64,000 nt of DNA from Aphidius gifuensis. Its lineage: Eukaryota; Arthropoda; Insecta; Hymenoptera; Braconidae. Positions 13,935-27,400 of the stretch are shown piece after piece. The notes beneath the pieces were generated by a model, which saw nothing but the letters and a program-made list of their open reading frames with translations, did no database searches and was not told where the DNA came from. The stretch covers positions 27,834,555-27,898,554 of the forward strand of contig NC_057789.1 of the NCBI RefSeq assembly GCF_014905175.1. Direction: 5' to 3'. Each line of letters opens with the position of its first letter. Within the stretch, counting starts at the first letter, position 1. The position numbers and the translations under genes are program-made.

Positions 13935-15159
13935 TTATTCGTAATAATAAATATCAAGATTTTGAGTATCTTGAGTTTGTTGTAATGTATGTGAATAGAT
14001 TTTACGAAATTCTTTCATCTGAAAGTAACAAAATATTTTCATTTTATATTTTATTTATTTAAAAAATAATATTTTTTAAAAGGAAAATTACTCACTTGTC
14101 TAGCTGAAATATTCATTGACTCTGGATTGACAATCCAAGTTACAGATTCATTGAATAGTGGTTGAATTAAATTTCCACAATAGCTGTAGAATTTATTTTC
14201 AAAAGTGGAAAATAAAGAATCCAACTGAAATGGCTTTATATATACTTGTGATTCAGGCTCTACAACTCTACACAAACTTCTAACAATTGGCTCTAATTGA
14301 GAATTGTCATTGTCTCTAATCTACAATTAGTTAAATTAATTTGAAAAAAAAAAATAAATTTAATTCCATCAAATATAATATTCCAAGAAAAAAATATATA
14401 TTTTAATTTATTTACTAATTTTTTTAAATTTACCTTAAAAAGATATGTTACAATTGAAATATTATTATTATCATTATATTTATTATTGTTATTCTTGGAA
14501 ATAAAATAAGAATTTAAAGAATCAATGTCTTTGTTAATATGGATCAATTGTATTTGAAGAGGATACTTGACATTGTCGATTGTATGGCCACAACCAACAT
14601 TGTCATTTTCACCCCAGTGGAATGAGATCGAGTGGAACTTGTGAGAATTCATTAGAGGACCACCTTTAATAACTGGAACACTGTCTTCAGGCCATACACC
14701 ATATATAACAACTGTAATTTAATTTATTATTATTTAATTAAATATTTATATTATTAATAACAATTTTAATGTTACTTGTATTTTTATTATTTTTCATTGT
14801 CATGGACATTGGATGAGATGAGTATCCATGCCAATTTAATGGCTTTGATAGTTCCATCACAACAGCATCATGTGTTATGATATTCATACAATACTCATTA
14901 ACAACTTGTTCATGGAAAATAATTGTACGAGCCTCATCTTTGTGTGTAGAATTATCTCGAGGGATTTGTGTGGGATGATTATTGGTCAGAGGTGCAAGTA
15001 GCTTTGTCCAGTCAACAATTTCCAATATTAGTAGAGCTGCGATTAAACGTTTGATTATATATCTTGTTTATTAGTCACAATCAGAAAAATTTATTGGTAA
15101 GTACCTATCAACAAGAGGCTTCCACACATAATCAAGAAATCAGGTAATGATATATTCAT
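13935..15159 (-). CDS. Carbonic-anhydrase-related protein (alpha class, probably inactive)
   Basis: Alpha carbonic anhydrase fold protein, 300 residues. Exons in reading order: 15105-15159, 14776-15036, 14434-14711, 14096-14320, 13935-14018; all phases agree. The N-terminus is a hydrophobic stretch (residues about 8-24: FLIMCGSLLLIALLILE), a signal peptide or anchor. Family landmarks: KPLNWHGY, GGPL, FHWGEND, GHTIDNVKYP, ESVTWIV. In active enzymes zinc is held by His94, His96 and His119. Here the HFHWG motif reads SFHWG and the ELHLVH motif reads QIQLIH, so His94 is Ser and His119 is Gln; only His96 remains. Glu106 is Gly and the LTTPP motif reads LIQPL, so Thr199 is lost. Catalysis of CO2 hydration is therefore unlikely. 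A structural or binding role, as in known CA-related proteins, is inference. A low-complexity Asn-rich insertion lies near the end of the third exon. Confidence 0.85.
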
Positions 15160-15355
15160 GATGAAATTAATTTTATTTTTTTTATTTTAATTATTTTAAA
15201 TTCGTTATATAAATACAGAAAATTTTGGGTTAAATGTAAATTAATTTTGAGGATAACCAAATTTTAAAAATATTTTAATAATAAAAAATGATAAACGATT
15301 GCAGTTGGCTTCACGTTTAAAAAAATATAGAAATAAAAAAAAAAAAAAAAAGAAT

Positions 15356-17116
15356 TTATTTTTTGGAATTTAACAGTTCATTAATTTCATCAATTGAAAT
15401 ACAAATTTTCATCACAGTATCACTTAAACTTTGATATATTTTATCGTTAAAAAAATTTGGACAAGAGCCAAGCTCGTTAATTTTATTATCTGATTCAATT
15501 TTATTAAAATTTTTAAACGATAATTTTTGAATTTCTAAAGCTTCCATTGAATTTTTATTACTTTTTGATTCATTATTTTTATATTCACTTAATTCTTCAA
15601 AACTATTGAAAAATATTGTAAATAAATTATACACAATGTCATATTTTTTTTTCATAAAATAGCCAGAAAAATTTGGTAGTAATAATTTACGATGATATTT
15701 ACGAAATTTAATTAACATATTGTATTTTTTACTTGGATCATTTATTTTATATAAAAGTTGTCGTAGTTCATTTAATGATAAATTCCATGGTAATTTATTT
15801 ACCCTTACATCATTATAAATTTTTTCGAGTTCTTTAACAACCCTTGGATAATAAAATAATAATGGATTTTTATTATTAAATTCTTTATATTGTATAACAT
15901 TATTCATGAGCATTTCAATAACATCGTGTATATTTTTATCACGAATTTGAAGATTTAAATATTCATCAATTGACCTAGGATGATTTTTGTCATAGTTTTT
16001 TACATATATTTCTTTTACTGCATTACAAAATCCCTGAAACTTGAATTCAATGGGGCTTATCGATGGATCCGTATTAAATGTCCAGTATTCAATAAAAGCT
16101 CCTGGGGATTTTGCAATGAATAAAACTGGAATATAAACTATTTGACCTGGCAATATTATATCACAATTTTTTTTTATAAAAAAACAATTTATTGATTTAG
16201 TCAATGGTGATATTAATTTTGATTTTTTGCAAGATTTATATAGATCATATTTTATTGCATAGACACCTTTGTTTTCCAATTGAATAGTTTGTTCAATTTC
16301 ATCAAAAATATTCGATACAAATGTCATATTGAAAATTAATGGGTTTTCATTATTTTTTGGTGATGATAATTCATCAAAAATAATTTCTTTATCAAATATT
16401 TTTAATATCAAGGCATTATCTTCATCTAAATTTTTAGTATTTAAAATATTATCTTCAAATTCTTCAGCTGTTGTAATCGTGATAACTGGAATTCGTAAAA
16501 ATTTTGTTTTTCTATTTTTAATATTTTTAATTGCTGTACCTTTTATAATTAATTCATTTATTTCTGGTTCTTTTGATTGTAATATTTTTATATTTTTAAT
16601 CAATTCTTTTTTTCTTTTTTCAAAGTAATTATTTGGTTTTTTATTATCAATTAAATTATTTATTGATTTTTCAGATTTTATTAAATCTGGTATATCAATA
16701 TGAATAAATGATTTTTTATTTGTTACTGTTGCTCCAATTTCTGTTAATGAATTTTTATTATCTTTTAAATATTCTGGTATTTTCCAAAAATTTATATTAC
16801 TTGTAGATTTTTCTAAATCCAATGGAGATGATGCAGTTTCAATTAAACATTGTTTTTCAATTTTTTTACGATAATTTTCATATGAATTTAAAACTAAATC
16901 TTCATTTTTACGATTTGTTAATGATTGTAAATGTTTTTTTGTTTTTTTATTTATTTCTAACCATTTTTTCCAATTTGTTAACCGTTTATCCTCAATGTAG
17001 TCTGGTGATTTTGGTCCAATTTTTTGATAAACATCAGTTGCCAAGGGTGGTGGCTCATTTTTTATGTCCCAAATTGATGTTGGTTTTTTTTTACCAATTT
17101 TTCTTGCATGATCCAT
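15356..17116 (-). CDS. MYCBP-associated protein (MYCBPAP)-like
   Basis: A single uninterrupted ORF of 586 residues. The first in-frame ATG is at 17116 (MDHARKIGKKKP); the open frame continues upstream but without an ATG. Lys- and Asn-rich overall. The N-terminal third has the family pattern of a WxxW segment (NWKKWLEI), a basic helix, then EDLVLNSYENYRKK. The middle (roughly residues 190-380) looks like a beta-sandwich of the kind found in cilium and flagellum proteins. The C-terminal half is helical. MYCBPAP was described as a partner of the MYC-binding protein AMY-1/MYCBP and is linked to sperm flagella; a role here is inference from family only. The assignment rests on recalled family motifs, not a search. 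The lack of introns is unusual beside its split neighbours. The start lies about 480 bp from the divergent GGPPS gene. Confidence 0.72.
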   Translation of the reverse strand: MDHARKIGKKKPTSIWDIKNEPPPLATDVYQKIGPKSPDYIEDKRLTNWKKWLEINKKTKKHLQSLTNRKNEDLVLNSYENYRKKIEKQCLIETASSPLDLEKSTSNINFWKIPEYLKDNKNSLTEIGATVTNKKSFIHIDIPDLIKSEKSINNLIDNKKPNNYFEKRKKELIKNIKILQSKEPEINELIIKGTAIKNIKNRKTKFLRIPVITITTAEEFEDNILNTKNLDEDNALILKIFDKEIIFDELSSPKNNENPLIFNMTFVSNIFDEIEQTIQLENKGVYAIKYDLYKSCKKSKLISPLTKSINCFFIKKNCDIILPGQIVYIPVLFIAKSPGAFIEYWTFNTDPSISPIEFKFQGFCNAVKEIYVKNYDKNHPRSIDEYLNLQIRDKNIHDVIEMLMNNVIQYKEFNNKNPLLFYYPRVVKELEKIYNDVRVNKLPWNLSLNELRQLLYKINDPSKKYNMLIKFRKYHRKLLLPNFSGYFMKKKYDIVYNLFTIFFNSFEELSEYKNNESKSNKNSMEALEIQKLSFKNFNKIESDNKINELGSCPNFFNDKIYQSLSDTVMKICISIDEINELLNSKK

Positions 17117-17598
17117 GTTTATGTTAATATTTTTCAATCTAGTTTTCTCGTCAATAACAAATGTTATTGTTGATATCTTAATTAAACTTTTTTCACTAAT
17201 AAAATTCTTCTTTTCTTCTCTCTTAATTAATTTATTTCTCTAGAAAAAAATTAATCTTTCTGCTATTAAATTTCTATTGGATTTTATATTGACTTTTGTA
17301 AATTAAAAAAAAAAAAAATATTTCGTCAATTTTCAAAATTCTAACGCCATCTATAAATTATTTTATCAACACTCAGTACGTCAGGTATCTGTCAAAAAAT
17401 AATTTCGACCTGACAGCCGTCGTTGACACAACTGCGACTGCGTGGAACGTATTGATACCCGCATTATTGCCATTGCAGTCATAAACGTCAAATACGGTGG
17501 TTGTTTGAGCCGGAAAAAAAATTATAATATCATCTGTAATATTGATTTAATTATTTGTCACACAAAAAAAAATTATCTAGTGAATAATTAAGCTGATA
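17117..17598. promoter_or_regulatory. Shared head-to-head promoter region, MYCBPAP-like / GGPPS
   Basis: The two start codons diverge across 482 bp. The half nearer GGPPS (about 17400-17515) is clearly richer in GC than the surroundings and includes CGTCGTTGACAC and ACGTCAAATACGG, consistent with a bidirectional housekeeping promoter. No TATA box is evident. The call is from position and composition. Confidence 0.5.
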
Positions 17599-20537
17599 AT
17601 GTCATCAGAAAAAAACTGTGTTCCATATTCAGAAAGTGGAGATAAAGATCAAGATGAGGTTAGTCATGTCACTTATTACTATTATTATTATTTATTTATT
17701 TGAAATTTCAATTTATCAAACAATAATATTCAAACAATAAATTATTCATTTTAAATTTACTCCAAATTTTATGATTTTATTTAAAATAATTATTTTTGTA
17801 TAATTATTTAATTTTAAACTTTTTTTTTATTCATGACTGAATCATTTTAGTTGTTGCAATTATAATAATTATTTTTTTTTAATCGCTTAATTTAATTTTT
17901 TAGGTATCAGGAAATTTTATTTAAGCTTAATGATGAATAAAAAGTATTGGCATTGAAGTTTAAATAAATAAAATAGTTATTGAAATTGTAGAATAATTGT
18001 TACTTGGTTTTTTAAAACATTTAAAAGACGAGTAACATTTTTAAGATAAACTCCAAGCCATAAAGCTTGAACATCATCTTTTTAATTGACTTAATGATTT
18101 AATAAAAATAAATAAATAATCTGTCTACAAGAGAATTTGATCCAACGACTTTTGAATTCATGATCAATTGATGTACAAATAAATTATTGAGCTATTAAAA
18201 AAACCTTCTTTTTTCAAAGACGATTTTTTTTCATGTAACACTTGGTGGCATTGACATACTATTTTTTTTTTTTTTTTTTTTTGAATTAATATATTTGATT
18301 TTTAATTATACCAACTGGAAAAATAAAACGAAAATATAATTATTTTTTTAAGTAGTATAGTGTCCATGAGTTAGCTCCCCAGACATTAAACTCTGAAATA
18401 AAATTAGAATTTTTTTATTTTTTGTTATCGAATTTATTCTAACACAAAATAAATAAAAACATTAAGAAAATTTTATAACTCATTCCGTTCTATTTTAGTA
18501 TTCAATTCGATAATAAATATTCATGGAAATTATAATATTTAAATATTTTCTAAATAATAAATGATACCCAAAAAAAAACAACATTTTTTTTTCAATAACA
18601 TGACAATACGTATTATTTCAAAGTATGCTATTGACTTGGGTAATAAAAGTTGACTCGAATAACTTTCTAATCTCAAACTTATGCTGCAAGAAACAAGCGA
18701 TAACCCAAAATGAAAAAAAATTATTTAAAAATTACTACCTTTATTTCTGATCTTTATATCTGTTTTTTTTTTTTTTTAATTTAATTAAAAAATATCCAAA
18801 ATTATCAGTATTCAACGAGACACATAAATTAAAAAAAAATGATATTAAAATATTGATAATAACACTCTGCCAAAATAATCATTTGTAATTTTTATTATCA
18901 AAAAAAAAAAGCATATTTCAAAGTGTCATGAATATTCATTTAATTATTTTTAAATTTATCTTTTAAATTTTTATTCATTAAAATTCAATGACTCATCAAA
19001 ATTCCGGTTACTAAAATTCAACATGATTTAAAAAAAAAAACGAAAGATATTATTGTGTATCAAAAATACACAGACCAGTTTTGATATTTAAAAAAAATAA
19101 AATTGTTAAATAAATAAACAGTACTAATTTTAAAATTTCATTTCTAGAAATTACTTCAGCCATTTACATATATTCTCCAAGTTCCTGGAAAACAAATAAG
19201 AGCTAAATTGGCATACGCCATGAATTATTGGTTAAAAATACCGATGGAAAAACTTTTTGCTGTTGGTGATATAACACAAATGCTTCACAATTCAAGTTTA
19301 TTGTGAGTATTTATTAATTATATAATTTATAATATATATTTTATATAAACCGTTGTATCAATATTATAATTAAACTTTTAATTTTTTAGAATAGATGATA
19401 TTCAAGATAATTCAATATTACGACGTGGTATACCAGTGGCACATTCAATCTACGGTGTTGCAAGTACAATAAATGCTGCAAATTATGTATTATTTATTGC
19501 ACTTGAACGAGTGTTGGCACTCAATCATCCTGAGGTTCATTTAAATATTCTAAATTTCGCTGTATTATTAATGATCACACTGACAAGAGTTATAAATTTA
19601 TGCTATTACTTTTAGGCCACTCAAGTTTACACTGAACAATTATTAGAATTACACAGAGGACAAGGAATCGAAATTTATTGGCGTGATAATTATATATGTC
19701 CAACTGAAGCTGAATATCGACACATGACAATGAAAAGTAACAATTAAATTTATTTATATTATTTATAAAAAACAGAAATTTAATATCTAATTATAATTTT
19801 TTCCATTTTTTTTTTTAAGAAACTGGTGGACTTTTCAATTTAGCTGTTAGACTTATGCAATTATTTTCTGATTGCAAAGAAGATTTTTCAATGTTGGCTG
19901 GTATACTGGGATTGTATTTTCAAATAAGAGATGATTATTGTAATTTATGCATGCAAGAGGTATGATAAATAATTTTTATTATTACCATAATTTAATTTTG
20001 ATTAATTTTTTGATTTAATTTTCATGTCAAGTATTCGGAAAATAAAAGCTACTGTGAAGATTTATCTGAGGGAAAATTTAGCTTTCCCATAATTCATGCT
20101 ATTCAGAGTAAACCAGATGACAGACAAGTTATGAGTATCCTTTTTTAAAATAACTATCATTAATTATTTTATTTATTTATTTTTTTTTTATATAATATTA
20201 AATAAACGAACAGGAATAATATTAATATATATATTTATCTATTTATATGAATTTAGAAAGTTTACATAGTTTAAAATAATTTACATAATTTCCTTAATAT
20301 AAAATAATTAAAGATATTTTACGCCAAAGAACTAAAGATGTTGAAGTTAAAAAATATTGTGTAACACTTCTTGAAAAATTTGGTTCATTTGATTATACAA
20401 GAACAATATTAGCTGAATTGGATAAAAAAGCACGTGATGAAGTTGAAAGACTTGGTGGTAATCCACTTTTAATTAAAGTTTTAGATGATCTTCTTAATTG
20501 GACAAAGAATGATGAAGTTGAAATGCAACAGTCTTAA
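17599..20537 (+). CDS. GGPS1: Geranylgeranyl diphosphate synthase
   Basis: Trans-prenyltransferase that joins farnesyl diphosphate and isopentenyl diphosphate to make C20 geranylgeranyl diphosphate for protein prenylation (Drosophila quemao). Seven exons give 315 residues, the usual length: 17599-17658, 19148-19302, 19390-19534, 19616-19736, 19820-19959, 20032-20134, 20314-20537. The first Asp-rich motif is DDIQD at the start of the third exon. The second is DDYCN in the fifth exon, the form seen in animal GGPPS. Also visible are the FQIRDD and GKFSFPIIHA family motifs and the C-terminal ILRQRT/VKKYCV segment. The short first exon (20 residues) is followed by a 1.5-kb intron. It lies head-to-head with the MYCBPAP-like gene and tail-to-tail with the TMEM72-like gene. 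Confidence 0.95.
17659..19147 (+). other. First intron of GGPPS
   Basis: Bounded by donor GTTAGT and acceptor TTTCTAG. AT-rich with long A/T homopolymers. I see no exon, hairpin RNA or repeat that stands out. Confidence 0.6.
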
Positions 20538-21496
20538 ATATAATTATGAAAAACAAAAAATAGTTAAATCTTTTTACAAAAGATAATTTAAATTTGTCAT
20601 AGTGCCAATTTAACTTTGACAATAATATACAATAAGGCCTAGAAGAAAAAAAAAAATATCAATTTTGTTTAATTATATAAAAGTGGCATTTGTTACTTTA
20701 ATTTTGTTACGTATATTTTTTTTTTATTTAATAGCAAGTCACAAGCTTGTTTAACTTAATAATTTAAGATTTAATATTAGCCAACAATTAAATCTGCAAT
20801 TTTTTATATAAAATTTATTTTCATTTATTGAAAAAAAAAAAAAAAACATTCGTGCATATCGAAGTCATAGAATAATAATTTTGAATAATTATAATTATTA
20901 TTTTCTTAATGCATTAAAAAACATAGTTAACAATAATTTAATATATACCTTTATAAATAATAATAATAAGATTTTTTTCTTTTTTTTTTTTTTTAGACTA
21001 TATTGTAGTTTAATTAAATGTGGATTGATAATAATTAATAAAAATGCATCAGGTATAAAATTGTTATCATAAAGATTCTGTGTCATCAAAATCTGTTAAA
21101 AATTTACAATTATCGAATCATTTAACTCTACAATAATTTACAGTGAATATTATTTTTTGATATAATAATTTTATATATAGTAAGTTTTTTTTAAAAAATG
21201 AAATAATATTTTAATGCTCATTGAGCTAAACTTTGGTTGAATATTTATGTACATTAGCGGATAAAAATTATTGATTGACATGAAAAATATTCTGCAATCG
21301 TATTTTAAAAATTTTTTTTTGTTACGTCGTTTATTGAATGATTGAGTGATTTTAATGATGTTTTTTTTTTCTTTTTAATGGATGTTGGTATAGACAAAGA
21401 AATTTTGTCCTAGGATAACGTTGCAATTTGACAAGTTCTTTGTTCAACTTCACTGTCTTCGTCTGTTTCACTAGCCCAAGAGGGCTGCTTTTCTTG
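20538..21496. other. Tail-to-tail intergenic region
   Basis: Contains the GGPPS 3' UTR and the TMEM72-like 3' UTR. Short ORFs on both strands at 20881-21089 overlap each other, consist of low-complexity residues and are not taken as genes. Confidence 0.5.
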
Positions 21497-24400
21497 TCAT
21501 ATTTCCATATCACTATCACCCATTCTTCCCATTGGTCCACCAGCAATGTCATCAAATACATCCGTCACCTATTGATTTACCGAACAATATAAAGTTAGTA
21601 TCAATAATAATTTTTTAAATTTATTTTATATATGAATTATGTTATATGCAAATTATTTATCTAAAAACGAAAAGTATTTTTATGATTTTGTTTACCAGAA
21701 CTTCTTCAAATCTATCATAAATATCAGGACGTGTATGAAGAAGACTTTCACCCAATGTATCACCATCTGGATGATTTTTTTTACTCAATATACTCGAAGT
21801 AATATGTAACAATGATAAAACTGCCAGTAGACCAGCTGAAAAACAATTTATTTTAATTAAATTTAAATGTTATTTTATTTAAATGATAGTACGTAAAACA
21901 TTCAAGACATTTTTCTAATTATTTTTATTCAAATCTATCAAATTGTTTTTAAAATTAAATCCTGGAATTTAATTTTATTATATACAGTTTAATAGTATTT
22001 TTTTATTTAAATAAATGTCAGATTAATAATTAAGGAAAAGAATATTATGTTGAGGTTTAAAATTATTATTTTAAATTATCATATTTATATTTTCTTATTA
22101 TTAAGCTCTTACCAGCAACAAAGGAAAGCCACAAGTTGTGCGGTTTCCATACTAAAATACAAGAAAGTGGAATGTAAAACAAAGACCTTCGCCATCCTTT
22201 CGTTAACATGAGAACAAACGACCAGCATCGCCAACAATGAGACTCGTCATTTCTGAAAGTAGATATATTTTTATTTATTTATACTATTTATTTCAAATTT
22301 AATTCTATTTGTTTTATAATAATGAAATTTTTTTTTTTTAGTGGCTACTTGAAAAAGTAATAATTAAACAATAGACGTAGCGAAAAAAAAAAAAAGAAAA
22401 CTCTATACATTTTGAGCTGAGATTTAAATTAAATTTTTATAAAAACGAAAAAAAAAATAAAAATACATTACCGCAGAGTGGATTTTTATTTTTTAAAATA
22501 TGAAGAATTAAATACGACCAGTCGGATTTTCTGTATTCCCCTGATGTTGCTGCTTTACTTTACTTATTATATAAATTTTTTTTTCCTTCTGTGGTTTTAT
22601 TACTTGGAAATAATTATCACTTTAATCCAGAAAAAAAAAAAAATATTTAATTACATATATTTTAAATTAATTTAAAATATATTTACATTATTAAAATACG
22701 TAACTTTTTTTTTTCAAGTATATACCCAATGAGAATAACTATTCCATGTGTATTTAAAACTTTATAACACATACTCAAAACTCATTGCCGAATGATAATT
22801 TAAAGTTTATTGAGTTTACTTTAAAAAGCAAATACTCTAAAAGTTTTGAACGTGCGTGGTGATGTCAAATGTATTTTTTAAAAAAAACCGTATTTTAGTA
22901 TTATTTTATTTTTTTAAATAGTTGAGTTATAGTACAGATGAAAATCCACATCACGTACCTGAGACAAATCTGCACGAACAGCGTGATAGCCCAGGTAATT
23001 TCGAGGAAGAAAATCATTGTCGATGCCACACTGAAATACAAGAGTGAGTTATATGTTAGACGACGAATCAAGTGTCTTTGCCTTGCTCATTTTAAATCTA
23101 CGAGTTCAGAATATAGTGCATTTATTTTTGTTTTATATTAAAGCTATTTTAAATGAATCAAATAATAAATATATTTAAAAAAAAAATTTGAATCTTCATT
23201 GTGAGTCATATTGAAGTTATAAATAAAATTAATCAATTATTAGAGGTCAGATAAACACGATAAATTAATTATAATATAAACGATATCGAAAAATTATATT
23301 TAGTAAAAGAATAATTTAATTACATCCCAGATATAGAAATTCAAAGTTGATTCTCAAGCTCGAATTAAAGTGGATAGTCAAATTCAAAATTAACAAAAAT
23401 ATAAAAATGTATTTTTTATTTTAATTATTTTTTGATTATTGTTGTAGATAATGCATGGGTTTCAAAGAGACAAGCTGATGACAATAAGACAACAATCTAA
23501 TATTTTCATTATCAACTGCAGTAAGGGTGAGTTTAGCAATTTTTTTTTATTTATTTTATTTTTATTTTAAGACGAGCAAATTCGTTTGTCAATTAATTTT
23601 TCACATACTAAAAAATTCCGTCATTCATTTGTCAATTGAACTAAACTCTATTTCGATGTGAAACCGTAATTAAAGATTGAAATTCATTATTAACTTCAAC
23701 CTGGGCAATATCAATGATATATAAAAATAATTTAATATATCAATTTATTATATTTGAAGTGTATATTAAATTGTTAACAATAAATTTTGATATTGGAGTG
23801 CTTAAATCGATTTACAAGTGCATGTTGAATTATCCTCACGTGACGTAATAACCCATGACATGTTGATGATAAGCCACATCAGCACCAACTCCACTGACCA
23901 CTGTAAAAAATTAAATTTTATAAAATTTATATCACGAGTGTAATTTATATTTAATTACAAGTATATATACCCGACAAGTTTATAATTAAAAAATAGTTTT
24001 ATCATCTTAATTTCCTTTATTTATTATTTTTTTTTTTTTTACAACCCTTATGGTGTAATTATTTTAATTTTATCAAAATTAAAAATACAGTGAGCTTTGT
24101 AATTTTTTTTTTTTAATATGGGTTTCATTTTTAAATTACTCATTACTATTAATCAATGACACGTAATGATTATTTCAAAATGATAAAATCTAAGATATAT
24201 TTATTTGAAATTTTTTATTTTTAAACTTTAATTTTTATATTCTCATTTTATCGAGATAACCTTGCACTTAATAGTGACGTCTTGAAATGAAAAAATTTCA
24301 TACAAAAAAAAAAGTGGCAGTATATTACATAGTTGTTCCGCTTTTGGAATGATACTCTACTATGATAAACTCAGTCCAACAACGTATAATTACACTTTTA

Positions 24401-27400
24401 TCATTGAAAAAAAAAATGAAAAATAAAAAAAAGTAGATCGATTTTTTTTAAGTACAAAAATAACACTTTTATTTCTCATTTAGTACATGTATTTTCAATC
24501 GGGGTATATATTTTTAAATAATGAATCAATAGAAAATAAATTTTACTGTATTGACAATGGAAATATTTTTACAACAAAATTAGTTTTTCTTTTTTGCATC
24601 CATTAAGTAATTTAATTATTTTTTCAAGTATACATTTTCATTTGAGGATTTTTAAGCATTCCATTTTCATTTTACTTAGCAAGTTTTATCTGTAAAAACT
24701 GGAGCATCATTTAAATACAAAAGTTTTAAAAACTAAAAATTGTTTTTTTATATTTTTTAAATTTTTACAAGCATACTGCACTTGTGCACAAAATCTATTC
24801 TAAATTTTTACTAGTGACACATGGTGCAGAAAGTGAAGCTGTTGGTTAAACTTTTGTAAATTTATGAAATTGAAAAATTCAATTTCATTCTTTCAAAAAC
24901 TATGCATGAGTAAAAAATAAAAAATTTCGACAATTCTTTAAAGTCACTCAAATGAAAATAATGTCATCAGGGATTTATCAAATTAAAGCTGTTTATTCAA
25001 TTGTATTTAAATGGATCATTATAAGCTTAAAATTAAATTATTTTTTTTGTTAAATATTTATGTAGATAATATAACATCAAGTGTCACGAGCAGAATTAAT
25101 TTGAAAATTCCATAAAAATTTTACTGATTTTAAATTCAGCATAAAAATATATAAATTTTATTTATTTTTTTTTTTACGATGAGACAATATGTGGGTTCAG
25201 ATAAAAATGAAAATATAAAACAAATATTATTCGGTTGCGATATTATTGTTGATACATTTGACACGAAATGTCGAAAAAATTTTTACATGATTTCCCTGTG
25301 GCCTTAAAAAATCTCAATATTTTTTATTTCCAAACTATGTCTATTTTAAATTTTACAAATAATAATAATAACCACAATACAACTCGACCAAAACGCATCA
25401 AACCTGTCAGAGAAATATCCAAGCTACTGAAAATTGAGTTTCGTCAAGTTTCGTCAAGAGTTTAAACTTTTTTTTGACTGAAGTCAAATTTACCTTCTAT
25501 CATGTTATTGAATAAAAAAGTAGAAAAAAAAAAAATAAACACGAGTTAACAAGTTTTTTAACAGAAAAAAAAATCAAATTAAACAAAAAAAAAAAAAATA
25601 GAGCGAAGAATAAATTCAGAAAACTTATTTTTCATGTTTTTATTTTGTTTCTTATAAGCTCGTTCTTTGTAGGTGGTAGAAAAAAAAAATTCAATTATAA
25701 AAAACAATTTTCTACGTTATTAAATAAATATTAATAAAGAAAAATAACATGGAATATTGGATTTTTAAATTAATTATTATGATTAATATATTTATTTATT
25801 TTTTTTCTATTCAACAATTTTTTTTTTTCTTGAATAAAAATATATCCAACTCTGAGTTGAAAATATCTAACTGCAATCGAACGGGCTATTCAGTTGAACC
25901 AATGAAAAAAGCTTTTCTTCACGAAGATCTAAACGTTTTCTATTGGATAAATTCGAGATATACTATTTTATACGAACCGCAAAACCTTTGATTCAATACA
26001 AGTGATACCATCTTTTAAGACTACTTTTTTTAATTTATTTTTTTAATCTACTTTATTCGTTCTAATAAAAAATAAAAACAAAAAAAAGCTTCAATAGTAA
26101 GACGTGGATTTTTAAGGTTTTTAATATTGTTACACAATGCATTGTAAATTTTTTTTATTGATGGTAAGTTTATATATAAACTCGTAAAAAAAAAATTCAG
26201 TGCAAAATGAATGTAAAAAATAAAATAAGGTCAATTTAGTATGTGAACTCGAGGGAAATGTTGATTCAAATATAACTCGACCATGAGGGATAAAAAATAA
26301 TTTTTTTTCAACAAAAAAATCATCTAGAAAAAATGAATAAATAAATGAATGAATGAATAAATAAACTCAGATAAAAAAAAAGCAATGGAATAATCAAATA
26401 AAATTAAAAGAAAAAAAAATAATTGTAAATTAAGTTTTACATATATATATTATTGACTTACAGTTATATTTATTATGGAAAGAATGAGAAACTTGGATTT
26501 TTTTTTATCCTTATCAAAAGTTGCACATATACCTTTGATATTGAACATGAAGAATATTGGCTCCTTGGGAACAGAATCAACGAGCTGGGAAATATCTCCA
26601 GAGACGATATGCTACAATGCAATTTCTATGGTCCATCTACGAATTCTCTACTTTATTATAATTTTTATTTTTATTATCAATGATAATAAATTATTATCGT
26701 TATAAACGAATGCATCAGTAGAAAATTTAGAAAATCTAAACAAATAAATTAAAATAATTTTAAATATTATATAATTAATTTTTTAAATTTATAATTCTTA
26801 TAAATAAATGTATAATTTATTTTTTAATTATTTTAGCAGATGATATAAATTTTGAAAATGCCATCAATCTAAAATTTCCATCATCAATTGCAGTGAGGGT
26901 GAGTTTAGCAAAATTTTATATTTTATTCTTATTTTTTTTTTTTTGATTTTAAAAATTTACTATTGTTCCTCGTTGCATGAATAAATTAAATTTAATGATT
27001 TTTATAATTTAATATAAAAATGTTCAAGAGTCGTAAGTTCTGTTTTCGGAATTTTTTTTTATTGATAAAAGAATTATGAGATTTGGATAAATTGTGAATT
27101 TGATCAGTCATCTGATCTTTCAAGTGTGAGTAGATTTATCTGATCAATCATTAATATTATTCAGTTACACACTATTTATTTATGTTCTCGTTGTATAAAT
27201 TACAAGCTACATTGAACCTTATAAAGAAAGTAAATATCAATTAAGGGCAAGGACAAGAAAAAATAAAAGAAAACACTGAGGCCAATGGTCTCACGAATAA
27301 ATAAAGACATAAAATATTGAATTTAGGGTAGCACTGAATATTAAAATCACCCGATAAAAATAAAACATACTTATTTAAATATTTTAACTCTCAATAAATA

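Noticed and set aside
16329..17127. Plus-strand ORFs opposite the MYCBPAP-like gene
   Set aside because: Antisense shadows of the 586-residue minus-strand frame.
26453..26705. Plus-strand protein-coding exon at the site of the TMEM72 microexon
   Set aside because: Two overlapping plus frames are open by chance. The minus strand explains the composition better and satisfies the host gene's exon phases.
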